NCBI RefSeq assembly: GCF_024662015.1
Contig: NZ_CP102480.1
Location: forward strand, 4,396,501 to 4,460,500
Length of the DNA stretch: 64,000 bases
Direction of reading: 5' to 3'
Source: Nisaea acidiphila
GTDB taxonomy: Bacteria; Pseudomonadota; Alphaproteobacteria; Thalassobaculales; Thalassobaculaceae
Each line of letters begins with the position of its first letter. Positions within the stretch are counted from its first letter, which is position 1. The translations under genes were made by a program, and so were the position numbers. Shown here piece by piece: positions 51,358 to 60,092 of this stretch. The notes below the pieces were generated by a model. That model did no database searches. It worked only from the letters and a program-made list of their open reading frames with translations, and was not told where the DNA came from.

Positions 51358-53053
51358 CGTCCCTAACCGCGGCACCGATATTCGCCTCGTAACGCACGAG
51401 CGGGGGCTGGAGACCCTGGGCGACGAGATCGTGCCGCGACTCCTCTGTCGTTCCGGTGAGGTAAACCGCAACGCCTTTCCGCTCGGCCTTGTGCGCCAGA
51501 ACCTCGATGGTGTTGGCGGCTGTCGAGTCGAGAAAGGGGACCGCGGAGAAATCGATCACCAGCGCGCGATACGTGTCGGCGATACGGTCGAGCACGGAGC
51601 CGATGGAGGCCGCCGCGCCGAAAAAGAACACGCCCGAGATCCGGTAGATCACGATGTCCGGATCGTTTTCCCGTTCTTCCTCGTATGGATGCCGCCCGCC
51701 CTCGGCGTCGTCCGCCGCGTCCTCCGCGACGAAAGGCCGGTCTGTCTCGATCGCCGTGGTCTTCGACATGCGGTGGATGAACAGCACCGAGCCGAGTGCG
51801 AAGCCGACGATGATCGCCTCGGTGAGGTCGCGGAAGATGGTCAGCAGGAAGGTCGCCAGCAGGACAGCGGCATCTCCGCGCGAGGCCCGGATCAGGTTCG
51901 CGAAAGCGTGTTTCTCGACCATGTTCCAGGCGACCAGCGCGAGCACGCCGGCGAGGCTGGCGAGCGGGATATAGCCCGCCAGCTGTGCCGCGAGCAGGAC
52001 GAAACCGAGCAGGAACAGCGCATGCATCATGCCCGAGAGCGGCCCGTGGGCTCCGGCGCGGACATTGGTTGCCGTGCGCGCGATGGTGCCGGTCACGCAG
52101 ATGCCGGAAAACAGTCCGGAGACGATATTCGCCGCGCCCTGGGCGACCAGTTCGCAGTTCGAGCGGTGCCGCCGGCCGGTCATGCCGTCCGCGACGACGG
52201 CGGAGAGCAGGGATTCGATGGAGCCGAGCAGGGCGAAGGCAACGGCATTGGGCAGAACGGCCTGGATCTTTGCCGCATCGATTTCCGGCAGCGACGGGAG
52301 TGGGATCGAGCTCGGGACTCCGCCGAACTTGGAGGCGATCGTCGCGACCGGCAGATCGAAGAACGTCGTCACGAGCGCGGTGCCGGCGACCGCGATCAGC
52401 ATGCCGGGCCAGTTCGGCTTCCAGCGTTTCAGGCCCAGAATGACGAGGATCGTCGCGCCGGCGAGAAGCATGGTCGCCGGATCCGCGGTCGGCAGGTCGC
52501 TCCAGAGCGCGGGCAGTTTTTCCAGCAACGGGCCGGGTTCGGGCGCGGAAAGGGACAGGCCGAGCAGCTCCTTGATCTGGCTCGCGAAGATGATGACCGC
52601 GATGCCGGCGGTGAAGCCGACCGTGACCGGATAGGGGATGAACTTGATATAGGTCCCGAGCTGCAGGAACCCGATGGCCGCCAGCATCAGCCCCGAAAGC
52701 ATCGTGGCCAGGATCAGCCCGTCCATGCCATGCGCCTGCACGGTCGCTGCGACCAGTACGATGAAGGCGCCCGCCGGGCCGCCGATCTGGAACCGGCTGC
52801 CGCCGAGCGCCGAGACCAGAAATCCGCCGAAGATCGCGGTATAGAGGCCCTGGGCCGGAGTGGCGCCGGAGGCGATGGCGATGGCCATGGAAAGCGGCAG
52901 GGCGACGATGGCGACGGTCAGCCCGGCCATGGCGTCGGCGCGCAGATTGGCGAGTCCGTAACCCTCGCGCAGAACCGTCACCAGCTTCGGCGTGAAGGCC
53001 TCGCGGAAAGACGGCCCGGTCTCGGCGGGCGAGGGGACGGTGCTGCTGGTCAT
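51332..53053 (-). CDS. SulP-family anion transporter with STAS domain
   Basis: A 573-residue SulP/SLC26 protein. Twelve or so hydrophobic segments form the transport core (ANLRADAMAGLTVAIVALPLSMAIAIASG at the start; IGGPAGAFIVLVAA; FTAGIAVIIFASQIKELLG), followed by a cytoplasmic C-terminal STAS domain (YRISGVFFFGAAASIGSVLDRI... ALVIDFSAVPFLDSTAANTIE). SulP transporters carry sulfate, bicarbonate, dicarboxylates or other anions with H+ or Na+. It does not belong to a clear operon; it ends overlapping the convergent hydrolase gene by 26 bases. Confidence 0.92.
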   Translation of the reverse strand: MTSSTVPSPAETGPSFREAFTPKLVTVLREGYGLANLRADAMAGLTVAIVALPLSMAIAIASGATPAQGLYTAIFGGFLVSALGGSRFQIGGPAGAFIVLVAATVQAHGMDGLILATMLSGLMLAAIGFLQLGTYIKFIPYPVTVGFTAGIAVIIFASQIKELLGLSLSAPEPGPLLEKLPALWSDLPTADPATMLLAGATILVILGLKRWKPNWPGMLIAVAGTALVTTFFDLPVATIASKFGGVPSSIPLPSLPEIDAAKIQAVLPNAVAFALLGSIESLLSAVVADGMTGRRHRSNCELVAQGAANIVSGLFSGICVTGTIARTATNVRAGAHGPLSGMMHALFLLGFVLLAAQLAGYIPLASLAGVLALVAWNMVEKHAFANLIRASRGDAAVLLATFLLTIFRDLTEAIIVGFALGSVLFIHRMSKTTAIETDRPFVAEDAADDAEGGRHPYEEERENDPDIVIYRISGVFFFGAAASIGSVLDRIADTYRALVIDFSAVPFLDSTAANTIEVLAHKAERKGVAVYLTGTTEESRHDLVAQGLQPPLVRYEANIGAAVRDARASRRMP

Positions 53054-53120
53054 GTACCGGATAGACCAGCACCGAATTCGAACGCTGGCCCCGACTGTTG
53101 AAGCGTAACCGATGAAAGCA

Positions 53121-53148
53121 AAAAAGGCCGGGACTGTCCCGGCCTTTT
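53121..53148. terminator. Bidirectional Rho-independent terminator between glnK and the SulP gene
   Basis: GGCCGGGA (53126-53133) and TCCCGGCC (53137-53144) form an 8-bp stem with a CTG loop, flanked by AAAAA on one side and TTTT on the other. It lies 22 bases past the glnK stop (53170, minus strand) and before the SulP start, so it mainly terminates amtB-glnK transcription. The symmetry allows use from either side. Confidence 0.85.
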
Positions 53149-53169
53149 CGAAAGATATGTTGTCGCAGT

Positions 53170-53508
53170 CTAGAGCGCGTCGTCGCCTTCCTCGCCGGTG
53201 CGGATGCGCACCGCCTTGCCGACATCCAGTACGAAGATCTTGCCGTCGCCGATCTTGCCGGTCTTGGCCGCGGCGGCGATTGCCTCCACGGCGCGGTCGG
53301 CCAACTCGTCGCTGGTGACGACCTCGATCTTTACCTTCGGCACGAAATTCACCGTGTACTCGGCGCCGCGATAGATTTCACTATGGCCGCCCTGGCGGCC
53401 GTAACCCTTCACTTCGCCGGCCGTCATGCCGTGTACGCCGATCTCGTTGAGTGCCGAGCGCACTTCGTCGAGACGATGCGGTTTTACAACCGCGATGATC
53501 ATTTTCAT
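53170..53508 (-). CDS. glnK: PII nitrogen regulatory protein (GlnK-type)
   Basis: A 112-residue PII protein. The T-loop has Tyr51, the uridylylation site, in RQGGHSEIYRGAEYTVNF, and the IEVV strand that follows matches GlnK/GlnB. It binds ATP, ADP and 2-oxoglutarate and signals nitrogen status; by analogy it would bind and block AmtB. It lies 11 bases downstream of the ammonium transporter gene, so it shares its mRNA in the order amtB-glnK, the reverse of the usual arrangement. The bidirectional terminator follows. Confidence 0.93.
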   Translation of the reverse strand: MKMIIAVVKPHRLDEVRSALNEIGVHGMTAGEVKGYGRQGGHSEIYRGAEYTVNFVPKVKIEVVTSDELADRAVEAIAAAAKTGKIGDGKIFVLDVGKAVRIRTGEEGDDAL

Positions 53509-53519
53509 CTTCGCTCTCC

Positions 53520-54830
53520 TCAGGTCAGGTCATAGCCGCGCTCGCCGTGCGCGATGATATCGAGACCTTCGATTTCGCTTTCCTCGCTTACGCGCAGGCC
53601 GATTGTCCGCGCGATGATCTGGGCCAGGATCCAGGTGATCACACCTGACCAGACCGCGACGGCGACGATCCCGATCAACTGCACTTGGAGCTGATCCGAG
53701 ATCGACACACCCTCGGCAAGACCGAGACCGCCGAAGGCCGGAGCGGCGAACACCGCGACCAGTATTGTGCCAATAATGCCTCCAACGCCGTGAACCGCAA
53801 AGACATCGAGTGAATCGTCGATCTTGATGCGGAACTTGATCCAGGTCGTGAAGTACTGGCAGACCACGCCGGAAACGATCCCGATGACGATCGCCCCCAT
53901 CGGTCCGACGAAGCCGGATGCGGGTGTGATCGAGGCGAGACCGGCGACCATGCCGGTGACGATACCGATCACGCTCGGCTTGCCGAAGCGCAGATATTCG
54001 ACGAAGGCCCAGACCAGCGAGGCGACGGCCGCCGAGATATGGGTGACGGTCATCGCCATGCCCGCATTGCCGTCGGCCGCGAGCGCAGAGCCCGCGTTGA
54101 AGCCGAACCAGCCGACCCAGAGCATGGCCGCGCCGGTCACCACCATGCCAGGGCTGTGCGGCGGACGGATCTCGTGCGGGAAGCCGCGGCGCGGGCCGAG
54201 GACGACGGAGAGAACGAGAGCGGAGACGCCTGCGGTTACGTGGACGACGATGCCGCCCGCGAAATCCATTACGCCCATATCCGCGAGCCATCCGCCGCCC
54301 CAGACCCAGTGGCAGGCCGGTGCGTAGACGAGAACCAGCCAGACCAGGCTGAAGGCGACCACCGCGCCGAAGCGGATACGCTCCGGATAGGCGCCGACGA
54401 TGAGCGCCGGGGTGATGATCGCGAAGGTCATCTGGAACATGAAGAAGACGGTTTCCGGGATCGTTCCGGACATGCTTTCCGGGCCGACGCCGTCGAGGAA
54501 GACCTTGCCGAGGCCGCCGATCCAGGCCTGCTGCGCGCCGCCGTCATCAAAAGACAGACTGTAGACGACGACCAGCCATGCGATGGACGCGACGCAGGCG
54601 ATCGCGAAACAATGCATCAGGACGGAAAGCACGTTCCGGGCACGGACCAGTCCGCCATAGAACAGCGCCAGACCCGGCAGGGTCATGAAGAGCACGAGCG
54701 CGGTCGCCGTCAGGATCCAGGCCGTATCCCCGCCGCTCAAAGCATCCTCCGCCCTGGCCTCGCCGATGCCGGACCCGAAGGCGACGGCAGCGGTGAAGCC
54801 GAAGGCGGCGCGCCTTCGAAAATGTGTCAT
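53520..54830 (-). CDS. amtB: Ammonium transporter (Amt/MEP family)
   Basis: A 436-residue Amt channel. It has a leader (FGFTAAVAFGSG, ARAED) and eleven membrane segments, with ALFYGGLVRARNVLSVLMHCF and VAFSLVWLVLVYAPACHWVWG as hallmark segments, and AGGIVVHVTAGVSALVLS where the conserved pore histidine lies. It conducts ammonium across the inner membrane. GGGGGG lies ten bases before the ATG. The glnK gene follows after 11 bases on the same mRNA and probably encodes its inhibitor. No sigma-54-type promoter was convincing upstream. Confidence 0.93.
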   Translation of the reverse strand: MTHFRRRAAFGFTAAVAFGSGIGEARAEDALSGGDTAWILTATALVLFMTLPGLALFYGGLVRARNVLSVLMHCFAIACVASIAWLVVVYSLSFDDGGAQQAWIGGLGKVFLDGVGPESMSGTIPETVFFMFQMTFAIITPALIVGAYPERIRFGAVVAFSLVWLVLVYAPACHWVWGGGWLADMGVMDFAGGIVVHVTAGVSALVLSVVLGPRRGFPHEIRPPHSPGMVVTGAAMLWVGWFGFNAGSALAADGNAGMAMTVTHISAAVASLVWAFVEYLRFGKPSVIGIVTGMVAGLASITPASGFVGPMGAIVIGIVSGVVCQYFTTWIKFRIKIDDSLDVFAVHGVGGIIGTILVAVFAAPAFGGLGLAEGVSISDQLQVQLIGIVAVAVWSGVITWILAQIIARTIGLRVSEESEIEGLDIIAHGERGYDLT

Positions 54831-55045
54831 GAAACTCTAGTCCCCCCTGAAACTTGTTCGTCTTCTGTCAGGTGCACCCTGCGCCCGATCGGGTCCAAGA
54901 CTACGAGCGGCTGCCTAGCTCGCAAGCAGAAAGAGCCGTTGCTCATTTTTTCGGCACGAGAATTTCACGTCGTGGACGGCTGGATCGGTGAATTGTCTCG
55001 ATACATTTGATGACGGCGGCCCAGCATCGCTGTTATAGGAAAGGC

Positions 55046-55729
55046 ATGGAATGCGATCTCGTCATCTTCGATTGCGACGGCGTATTGGTCGACAGTGAGG
55101 CCATTGCCAATCGCTGTACCGCCGAGGCGATCACCGCGGCCGGCGTGCCGATCGAGGCTGAGGAGGCGCTGAAGCGGTTTCTCGGCGGCAAGCTGACCTT
55201 CATCCAGAAAGACGTCGAGGCGATGATCGGTCGGGAGCTCGGCGACGACTGGGTTCCGAACATCTATGCCAAGCAGTTCAGGCTCTACCGGAAAGAGCTG
55301 CGCGCGATTCCCGGTATCGACAGCGCGCTGAGCCGGATTTCCGACGCCGGATTGAAGATCTGCGTCGGAAGCAACGGCCCGGTCGAAAAGATGGACGTCA
55401 CCCTCGGCGTGACCAATCTGAAGCGCCATTTCGGCGGGCGGATCTTCTCCGCCGACATGGTTGGGATTCCGAAACCGGAACCGGATCTCTACCTCTATTG
55501 CGCGGAACGCATGGGCGTCGCGCCCGAGCGGTGCGTCGTCGTGGAGGACAGCCCGGTCGGGGCGCGGGCCGGGATCGCAGCCGGGATGCGCGTCTTCGGC
55601 TATCACGCCGCGCACGGCCCGGACGGTCTTGCCGCGGTCGGGGTGCACAAGCTCTTCGACAATATGAGCGATCTGCCGGGCCTGCTCGGCATCGAGACCC
55701 CGGATATTCCCTCCCGCGAAGCCGGCTGA
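55046..55729 (+). CDS. HAD-superfamily phosphatase (phosphoglycolate/beta-phosphoglucomutase-like)
   Basis: A 227-residue HAD hydrolase starting at ATG 55046 (AGGAAAGG upstream). The nucleophile aspartates are in DLVIFDCDGVLVDSE (Asp9 and Asp11), SNGP is the second motif, and IPKPEPDLYLYCAERMGV with VVEDSPVGARAGIAAGM supplies the Lys and acidic motifs. This is the subfamily I layout of sugar-phosphate phosphatases and beta-phosphoglucomutase-like enzymes, acting on small phosphate esters in the cytoplasm. It converges on the amidinohydrolase gene (12-base gap). Confidence 0.88.
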   Translation: MECDLVIFDCDGVLVDSEAIANRCTAEAITAAGVPIEAEEALKRFLGGKLTFIQKDVEAMIGRELGDDWVPNIYAKQFRLYRKELRAIPGIDSALSRISDAGLKICVGSNGPVEKMDVTLGVTNLKRHFGGRIFSADMVGIPKPEPDLYLYCAERMGVAPERCVVVEDSPVGARAGIAAGMRVFGYHAAHGPDGLAAVGVHKLFDNMSDLPGLLGIETPDIPSREAG

Positions 55730-55741
55730 AGCTCCGGCTGT

Positions 55742-56605
55742 TCAGCCGCGTTCGAGCGGCCGGGTGAGGCAGGTCGGGCCGCCGCAGCCCTTCGCGGAAA
55801 TCTCCGATCCGTCATAGGTATGGACCTCGACCCCGGCGGCTTCGAGCCGTTGCCGCGTCACCGGATTTCCCTCCAGCATCACCGCCACGCGCGGCGCGAC
55901 CGCGAGGACGTTGCAGCCCATGCTGTCATATTCCTCGTCCGGAACCTCGACCAGCGAGATGCCGCGATCCTGCAGCCAGTTGCGGAAGAAGACCGGCATC
56001 ATGCGGGAGTAGACCAAGGCGAGATCCGGCGCGATCGGGCTGATGAAGGACATCAGATGCAGTACGTCGCCCGGGCCGTTCCAATGCGGCAGCGGGACGG
56101 TCACGATCTCCTTTACCGCGTCGCCCAGCAACGATTTCAGCTGACGCACGCCCTCCGCATTGGTGCGGTAGCCGTCCGCGATGGCGATCATGTCGCCGTC
56201 GAGCCAGATCAGGTCGCCGCCTTCCACCATGCCGGTGCCGCCGATCTCTCCCAGAACGGGCGTGCCCGCTGCCTCGAGACCGGTCGCGAGCGCCGCCGGT
56301 TCCGGGCGCCGTGCCTCCTTGCCCATGCGGCAGAGCACGGCGCCCCGGTCGGAGACCACGGCGTTGTCGCGCACATAGATGGAATCGATCCCGACGGAGG
56401 AGTCTTCCGGGAGCCACTCGATCGTGCAGCCGAGGCTCTCCAGAATCTGCGCCAACCGGTCGGACTGGTCGCAGGCCAAGGGGAAGTCGGGCCGCCCGAG
56501 ATAGTTCAGCGCCTGCCATTCCGCGTCGATTGTCGCCTGGTTTCGGAACGCGTCCCGGGCGTGTTTCATCAGGACGCGTTTGATCTGACCCGTTTCGTTT
56601 TGCAT
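55742..56605 (-). CDS. Dimethylargininase / arginine-modifying guanidino hydrolase-like enzyme
   Basis: A 287-residue protein starting at ATG 56605 in frame. It has the DDAH/amidinotransferase superfamily fold: DSIYVRDNAVVSD with its Asp (carboxylate) pocket, GGTGMVEGGDLIWLDGD, the His of HWNGPGDVLHLMSF and the nucleophile Cys279 in GCGGPTCLTRPL near the C-terminus. Dimethylarginine dimethylaminohydrolase or a related guanidine hydrolase releasing citrulline is the nearest known reaction. It is cytoplasmic. The annotation rests on the conserved catalytic residues, but substrate preference is open. Confidence 0.82.
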   Translation of the reverse strand: MQNETGQIKRVLMKHARDAFRNQATIDAEWQALNYLGRPDFPLACDQSDRLAQILESLGCTIEWLPEDSSVGIDSIYVRDNAVVSDRGAVLCRMGKEARRPEPAALATGLEAAGTPVLGEIGGTGMVEGGDLIWLDGDMIAIADGYRTNAEGVRQLKSLLGDAVKEIVTVPLPHWNGPGDVLHLMSFISPIAPDLALVYSRMMPVFFRNWLQDRGISLVEVPDEEYDSMGCNVLAVAPRVAVMLEGNPVTRQRLEAAGVEVHTYDGSEISAKGCGGPTCLTRPLERG

Positions 56606-56722
56606 CTCTGTATTCCGGTCTGCTCTTGGCTGAGTGGCATTGCATTCCACACTTTGGTATGCAGGCTGCGGGCCGCATCGCCAAGGCCTTAACGAACGAA
56701 AACGCCGCCGGGAAATCAAATC

Positions 56723-57094
56723 GTGTCAATCGAGGTTCGGGAGCATGACGCTTTCGTGGAATTCGTCGGGAGCGGCGAACTCTCGGCCACCGAAATCATG
56801 TCGGTCTCGGCCGCTTTCCATTCGCGGACGCCGAAAAAACTGGCGCTCTGGAACCTCTTCGATGCGCAGATATCCTACTTCAAGGCCGAGTATTTTCTGC
56901 AGGTCGCCGAAAAAGGGGCGGAGCTCGCCCGGTTGCGGGGCGAGGGGGCGCGAAATGCCATCCTGGTCCGGAACGAGGACGAAGGCCTCTTGTTGCACGC
57001 ATATGCCAGCACGGCGAGCGCGGTCTCTCCCGTCCTTCACCAAGTGTTTCTTGACCGGGACGACGCCGTCGCATGGCTGCGAGCCGGCAGTTAG
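56723..57094 (+). CDS. SpoIIAA/STAS-like small protein, first of a tandem pair
   Basis: A 123-residue protein starting with GTG 56723 (GGGAAATCAAATC upstream). The layout is that of SpoIIAA-like small STAS domains: VREHDAFVEFVGSGELSATEI, LALWNLFDAQ, GARNAILVRNEDEG and a VFLDRDDAVAWL C-terminus. No enzymatic motif or output domain is present. It has a close neighbour copy at 57188-57562 with the same pattern. Such proteins may bind partners or sense a small ligand; the family function here is unknown. Confidence 0.75.
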   Translation: MSIEVREHDAFVEFVGSGELSATEIMSVSAAFHSRTPKKLALWNLFDAQISYFKAEYFLQVAEKGAELARLRGEGARNAILVRNEDEGLLLHAYASTASAVSPVLHQVFLDRDDAVAWLRAGS

Positions 57095-57187
57095 CACTCC
57101 GGCGCAATTGTAAGCGCAGTTTCAATTTGATTGAGCTGGAATTTCTCCTGTGTTTCCGTACGGGAAATGACGGGAGGAAGGTTGTCG

Positions 57188-57562
57188 ATGACTATCGAAA
57201 TTCTCGAACGCGGGACGTTTGTGGAGTTCAGGGCTTTCGGCGCAACGACAAAAGAAGAGATCGTTCAGGTGTCGTGGGATTATCACAGGGAAACACCGAA
57301 GCGTCTTTGTGTCTGGGATTTCCGGCAGGCCAATGTGTCGGCACTCAAGGCGGAAAACTTCAAAACCCTTGAAGTCCAAGGCGCGGAAATCGCGTCATTC
57401 CGCGGTAACGGTGCGCGCAACGCGATTTTGCTGCGGGACACGACTGAAACCGTGCTGGCGAGCGCGTTCAGCGGAATGACGAACGCCGTTTCCAAAGTCG
57501 AGAATGAAGTATTTCTCGACCGGGACGAAGCGATCGCCTGGCTGACGGACGCGTCAGGCTAG
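57188..57562 (+). CDS. SpoIIAA/STAS-like small protein, second of a tandem pair
   Basis: A 124-residue protein starting at ATG 57188, with GGGAGGAAGG a few bases upstream. The pattern repeats that of the preceding gene: ILERGTFVEFRAFGATTKEEI, LCVWDFRQANVSALKAENF, GARNAILLRDTTE, VFLDRDEAIAWL. It ends four bases into the convergent oxidoreductase gene, so the two stop codons overlap. It follows the first copy by 93 bases and probably arose from it by duplication. Confidence 0.75.
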   Translation: MTIEILERGTFVEFRAFGATTKEEIVQVSWDYHRETPKRLCVWDFRQANVSALKAENFKTLEVQGAEIASFRGNGARNAILLRDTTETVLASAFSGMTNAVSKVENEVFLDRDEAIAWLTDASG

Positions 57563-58668
57563 ACGATCTGCTTGCCTTTCCAGGCCGCTCCGGGCCACGC
57601 CGCCGGGGCGCAGCGCGCATATTGCGCCGGATAGGCGACGGTTTCGCCGAGTTCTTGCGCGGCATGCCAGGCCCAGCGCGGGTCGTCCATCACACCGCGG
57701 GCCAGCGCGACCATATCGGCTTCCCCGCTGGCGACGATGTTTTCCGCCTGCTGCGCGGACACGATCATGCCGACCGCCATGGTCGCGATGCCGGCTTCTT
57801 TCTTGATCTTCTCAGCCAGGAAGACCTGATAACCGGGCTTGACGTCAATCTTCTGGCGCGGGTCGAGCCCGCCGGTGGTCACGTCGATGAAATCGCAGCC
57901 CAGTGCCTTAAGTTCCTTCGCGTAGACGACCGCTTCGTCCGCTGTGAACCCGCCATCGACCCAGTCGGTCGCGGAGAATCGCACGGCGAAAGGCTTGTCC
58001 TCGGGCCACACCGCACGGCAGGCTTCGAAGACCTCAAGCGGGAAGCGCAGACGATTTGCGAGGCTGCCGCCATATCCGTCGGTTCGCTGATTGCTGAGCG
58101 GCGAGACAAACTGGTGCAGTAGATAGCCGTGTCCGCCATGCAGTTCGGCGAGGTCGAAACCGATCCGGTCCGAGCGCTTCGTCGTCTCGACGAACTCAGC
58201 CTTCACCTGCGCGAGTCCGGCATCGTCGAGCATGCGCGGGGCCGCCCAGTCGGCATAACCGAGGCCGGACGGTCCGACCGTTTCCCAGCCGCCATCCGCG
58301 ATCGCGATCGGCTTACCGCCCTTGCCGGGAGGTTGCGTCGAGCCCTTGCGGCCGGAATGGGCGATCTGGATGCCGAGCTTCGCCGTGCCATGTGTCTTGC
58401 AGAAATCAACGAAGCGCTTGATCGCCGTTTCGTGTTCGGCGGTATAGAGGCCGAGGCAGTTCGGGGAGATCCGGCCGACCGCCGAGACCGCGGTCGCTTC
58501 CGTGATCAGCAGGTTACCGGCGCCCATCGAAAGCGTGCCGTAATGCATCAGATGCCAGTCGTTCGCGGTGCCGTTCTCTGCCTGGTACTGGCACATCGCG
58601 GAGACCGCGATCCGGTCGTCGAGGGTGAGTCCGCGGAAACTGATCGGGGAAAAAAGATGACTGCTCAT
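57559..58668 (-). CDS. NADH:flavin oxidoreductase of the old yellow enzyme family (YqjM-like)
   Basis: A 369-residue TIM-barrel FMN enzyme. It opens FSPISFRGLTLDDRIAVSAMCQYQAENG, has GIQIAHSGRKGS and the HGYLLHQFVSPLSNQRTDGYGG segment with the substrate-binding histidine pair and active-site tyrosine, then DVTTGGLDPRQKI and a C-terminal phosphate loop (GEADMVALARGVMDDPRW). Old yellow enzymes reduce activated C=C bonds of enones and similar electrophiles with NAD(P)H. The stop codon overlaps the tandem STAS-like gene. The physiological substrate is unknown. Confidence 0.92.
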   Translation of the reverse strand: MSSHLFSPISFRGLTLDDRIAVSAMCQYQAENGTANDWHLMHYGTLSMGAGNLLITEATAVSAVGRISPNCLGLYTAEHETAIKRFVDFCKTHGTAKLGIQIAHSGRKGSTQPPGKGGKPIAIADGGWETVGPSGLGYADWAAPRMLDDAGLAQVKAEFVETTKRSDRIGFDLAELHGGHGYLLHQFVSPLSNQRTDGYGGSLANRLRFPLEVFEACRAVWPEDKPFAVRFSATDWVDGGFTADEAVVYAKELKALGCDFIDVTTGGLDPRQKIDVKPGYQVFLAEKIKKEAGIATMAVGMIVSAQQAENIVASGEADMVALARGVMDDPRWAWHAAQELGETVAYPAQYARCAPAAWPGAAWKGKQIV

Positions 58669-58767
58669 TCGCCTCTGTCCTACGTTTCTGCCCTTAAGAT
58701 TATTGGCCGCATATCGCTATGCCGACACGATAAAGATAACGGCTTCGCACGCCCGGGGGAGGGGTGA

Positions 58768-59196
58768 ATGACGAAGATATCCAATGCTGAAATGGAGCGG
58801 ATTGCCCGCGAGGAAGTGCCCGCTGTCGGCCAGTACGGGGTGAGGTTCGATGAAATCGGCGACGGTACGGCCCGGGCCGTTCTTCCGTACCAGGAAGATT
58901 TTCTCCGGCCAGGCGGGACTGTGAGCGGTCCGGTGATGATGGGACTGGCCGACGTTGTGGTCTATGCCTGCGTGCTGTCGCGGATCGGGATCGTGAAGCT
59001 CGCGGTCACGACAAGCCTCAACGCCAATTTTCTCCGCCGGCCCAAGCCGGCGGACCTCATCGCCGAAGGCCGCCTGCTGAAATGCGGAAAACGCCTGGCC
59101 TATGGCGAGGTGACGCTGTTCAGCGCCGGGGAAGAGGACGACCCGGTCTGCCACGTCACGGCGACCTATTCCATCCCTCCGGAAGAGCAGAGATGA
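58768..59196 (+). CDS. PaaI-type hot-dog thioesterase
   Basis: A 142-residue hot-dog protein starting at ATG 58768 with GGGGGAGGGGTG upstream. It has the PaaI pattern: ALPYQEDFLRPGGTVSGPVMMGLADVVVYACV (active-site region with the Gly/Asn turn) and VTTSLNANFLRRPKPADLIAEGRLLK. It hydrolyses acyl-CoA thioesters in the cytoplasm. Its last bases overlap the start of the aldose epimerase (ATGA), so they form one unit. Confidence 0.85.
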   Translation: MTKISNAEMERIAREEVPAVGQYGVRFDEIGDGTARAVLPYQEDFLRPGGTVSGPVMMGLADVVVYACVLSRIGIVKLAVTTSLNANFLRRPKPADLIAEGRLLKCGKRLAYGEVTLFSAGEEDDPVCHVTATYSIPPEEQR

Positions 59197-60092
59197 GCCG
59201 GGATGAAATCATCCGGCTGTCCGAGGGCGGGCTTCATGCCGAACTCTGGCCTGCTGGCGGCGGTCGTGTGACCGCCTTCTACAGCGTCGAAGGCGGTGAG
59301 CGGTTCGATTGGATGGTGCCGGCCCCGCAGAGCGATATCGCGAGGGGCGCTACCGGTTCATGGGGGAGTTTCCCGCTCGTTCCGTTTTCCAACCGCATCC
59401 GTGACGCCCGTTTTGAATGGGACGGAGAAATCCATCATATCGAGGCCACGGAGAAGGGGGCGCCGAATGCGATTCATGGGCACGGCAGATCCCTTGCCTG
59501 GACCGTCGAGCGGGCGTCGGAACGGTCCGTCTCGATGTCCTACCGCTATGTTCCGGGAGACTGGCCATTTGCCTATCGGGCCGAACAAGAGGTCTCCCTC
59601 GAGGGCGGCGTGTTTTCCATCGAACTGCGGCTGACAAACGAGAGCGAAAAGCCGATGCCCGCAGGGCTCGGGCACCATCCTTATTTTCCCTGGCGTGGGG
59701 GGCCGGTTCTGAAAGCCGATTTTGGCAGTTATTGGCCCGCCGTGGACGGTGTTCTGCCGGCCGGACCGTTACCGGTGCCAGACGCATATGAGTTCCGCGA
59801 GGGCAGGCCGCTGCCGCGTGGTCTGGATACCGGGTTCTCGGGGGTCGAGGGGGCGTTTGCGCTTACCTGGCCGGAGTGCCGCACGACGCTCGACGTAAGC
59901 GTGGCAGGAGGGCTCGGACATGTCATTCTCTTCTCGCCCGATGGCCGCGATTTCTTTTGTGCCGAGCCGGTTACCCATTCGATCGACGCGGTCAATCTTG
60001 CGGCCGGAGGCGTCCCCGAAACAGGCCTGCGCCGTTTGGAGGCGGGCGCGTCGATGACCGTCGAGATCATGCTCCGCCCGACAGTTTTCTAG
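59193..60092 (+). CDS. Aldose 1-epimerase / galactose mutarotase-like protein
   Basis: A 299-residue protein starting at ATG 59193, overlapping the TGA of the thioesterase. It is a beta-sandwich of the GalM family: RLSEGGLHAELWPAGGGRVTAFYS, the NRIRDARFEWDGE region with the Arg, NAIHGHGRSLAW with the histidine, and GLGHHPYFPW, which supplies the second active-site histidine. It interconverts sugar anomers or acts on related carbohydrates. The missing acidic residue at the usual C-terminal motif cannot be judged by eye. It is followed by 346 bases with no clear gene. Confidence 0.85.
   Translation: MSRDEIIRLSEGGLHAELWPAGGGRVTAFYSVEGGERFDWMVPAPQSDIARGATGSWGSFPLVPFSNRIRDARFEWDGEIHHIEATEKGAPNAIHGHGRSLAWTVERASERSVSMSYRYVPGDWPFAYRAEQEVSLEGGVFSIELRLTNESEKPMPAGLGHHPYFPWRGGPVLKADFGSYWPAVDGVLPAGPLPVPDAYEFREGRPLPRGLDTGFSGVEGAFALTWPECRTTLDVSVAGGLGHVILFSPDGRDFFCAEPVTHSIDAVNLAAGGVPETGLRRLEAGASMTVEIMLRPTVF

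Noticed and set aside
51200-53101. A 633-codon plus-strand frame
   Set aside because: It lies antisense to the well-supported SulP transporter gene and reads as Arg/Gly/Asp-rich, low-complexity sequence typical of high-GC shadow frames.
54831-55045. A possible sigma-54 promoter before amtB
   Set aside because: CGGCACG with the right spacing occurs only in the opposite orientation and lacks a TTGC-type -12 element, so it is not a credible site for amtB.
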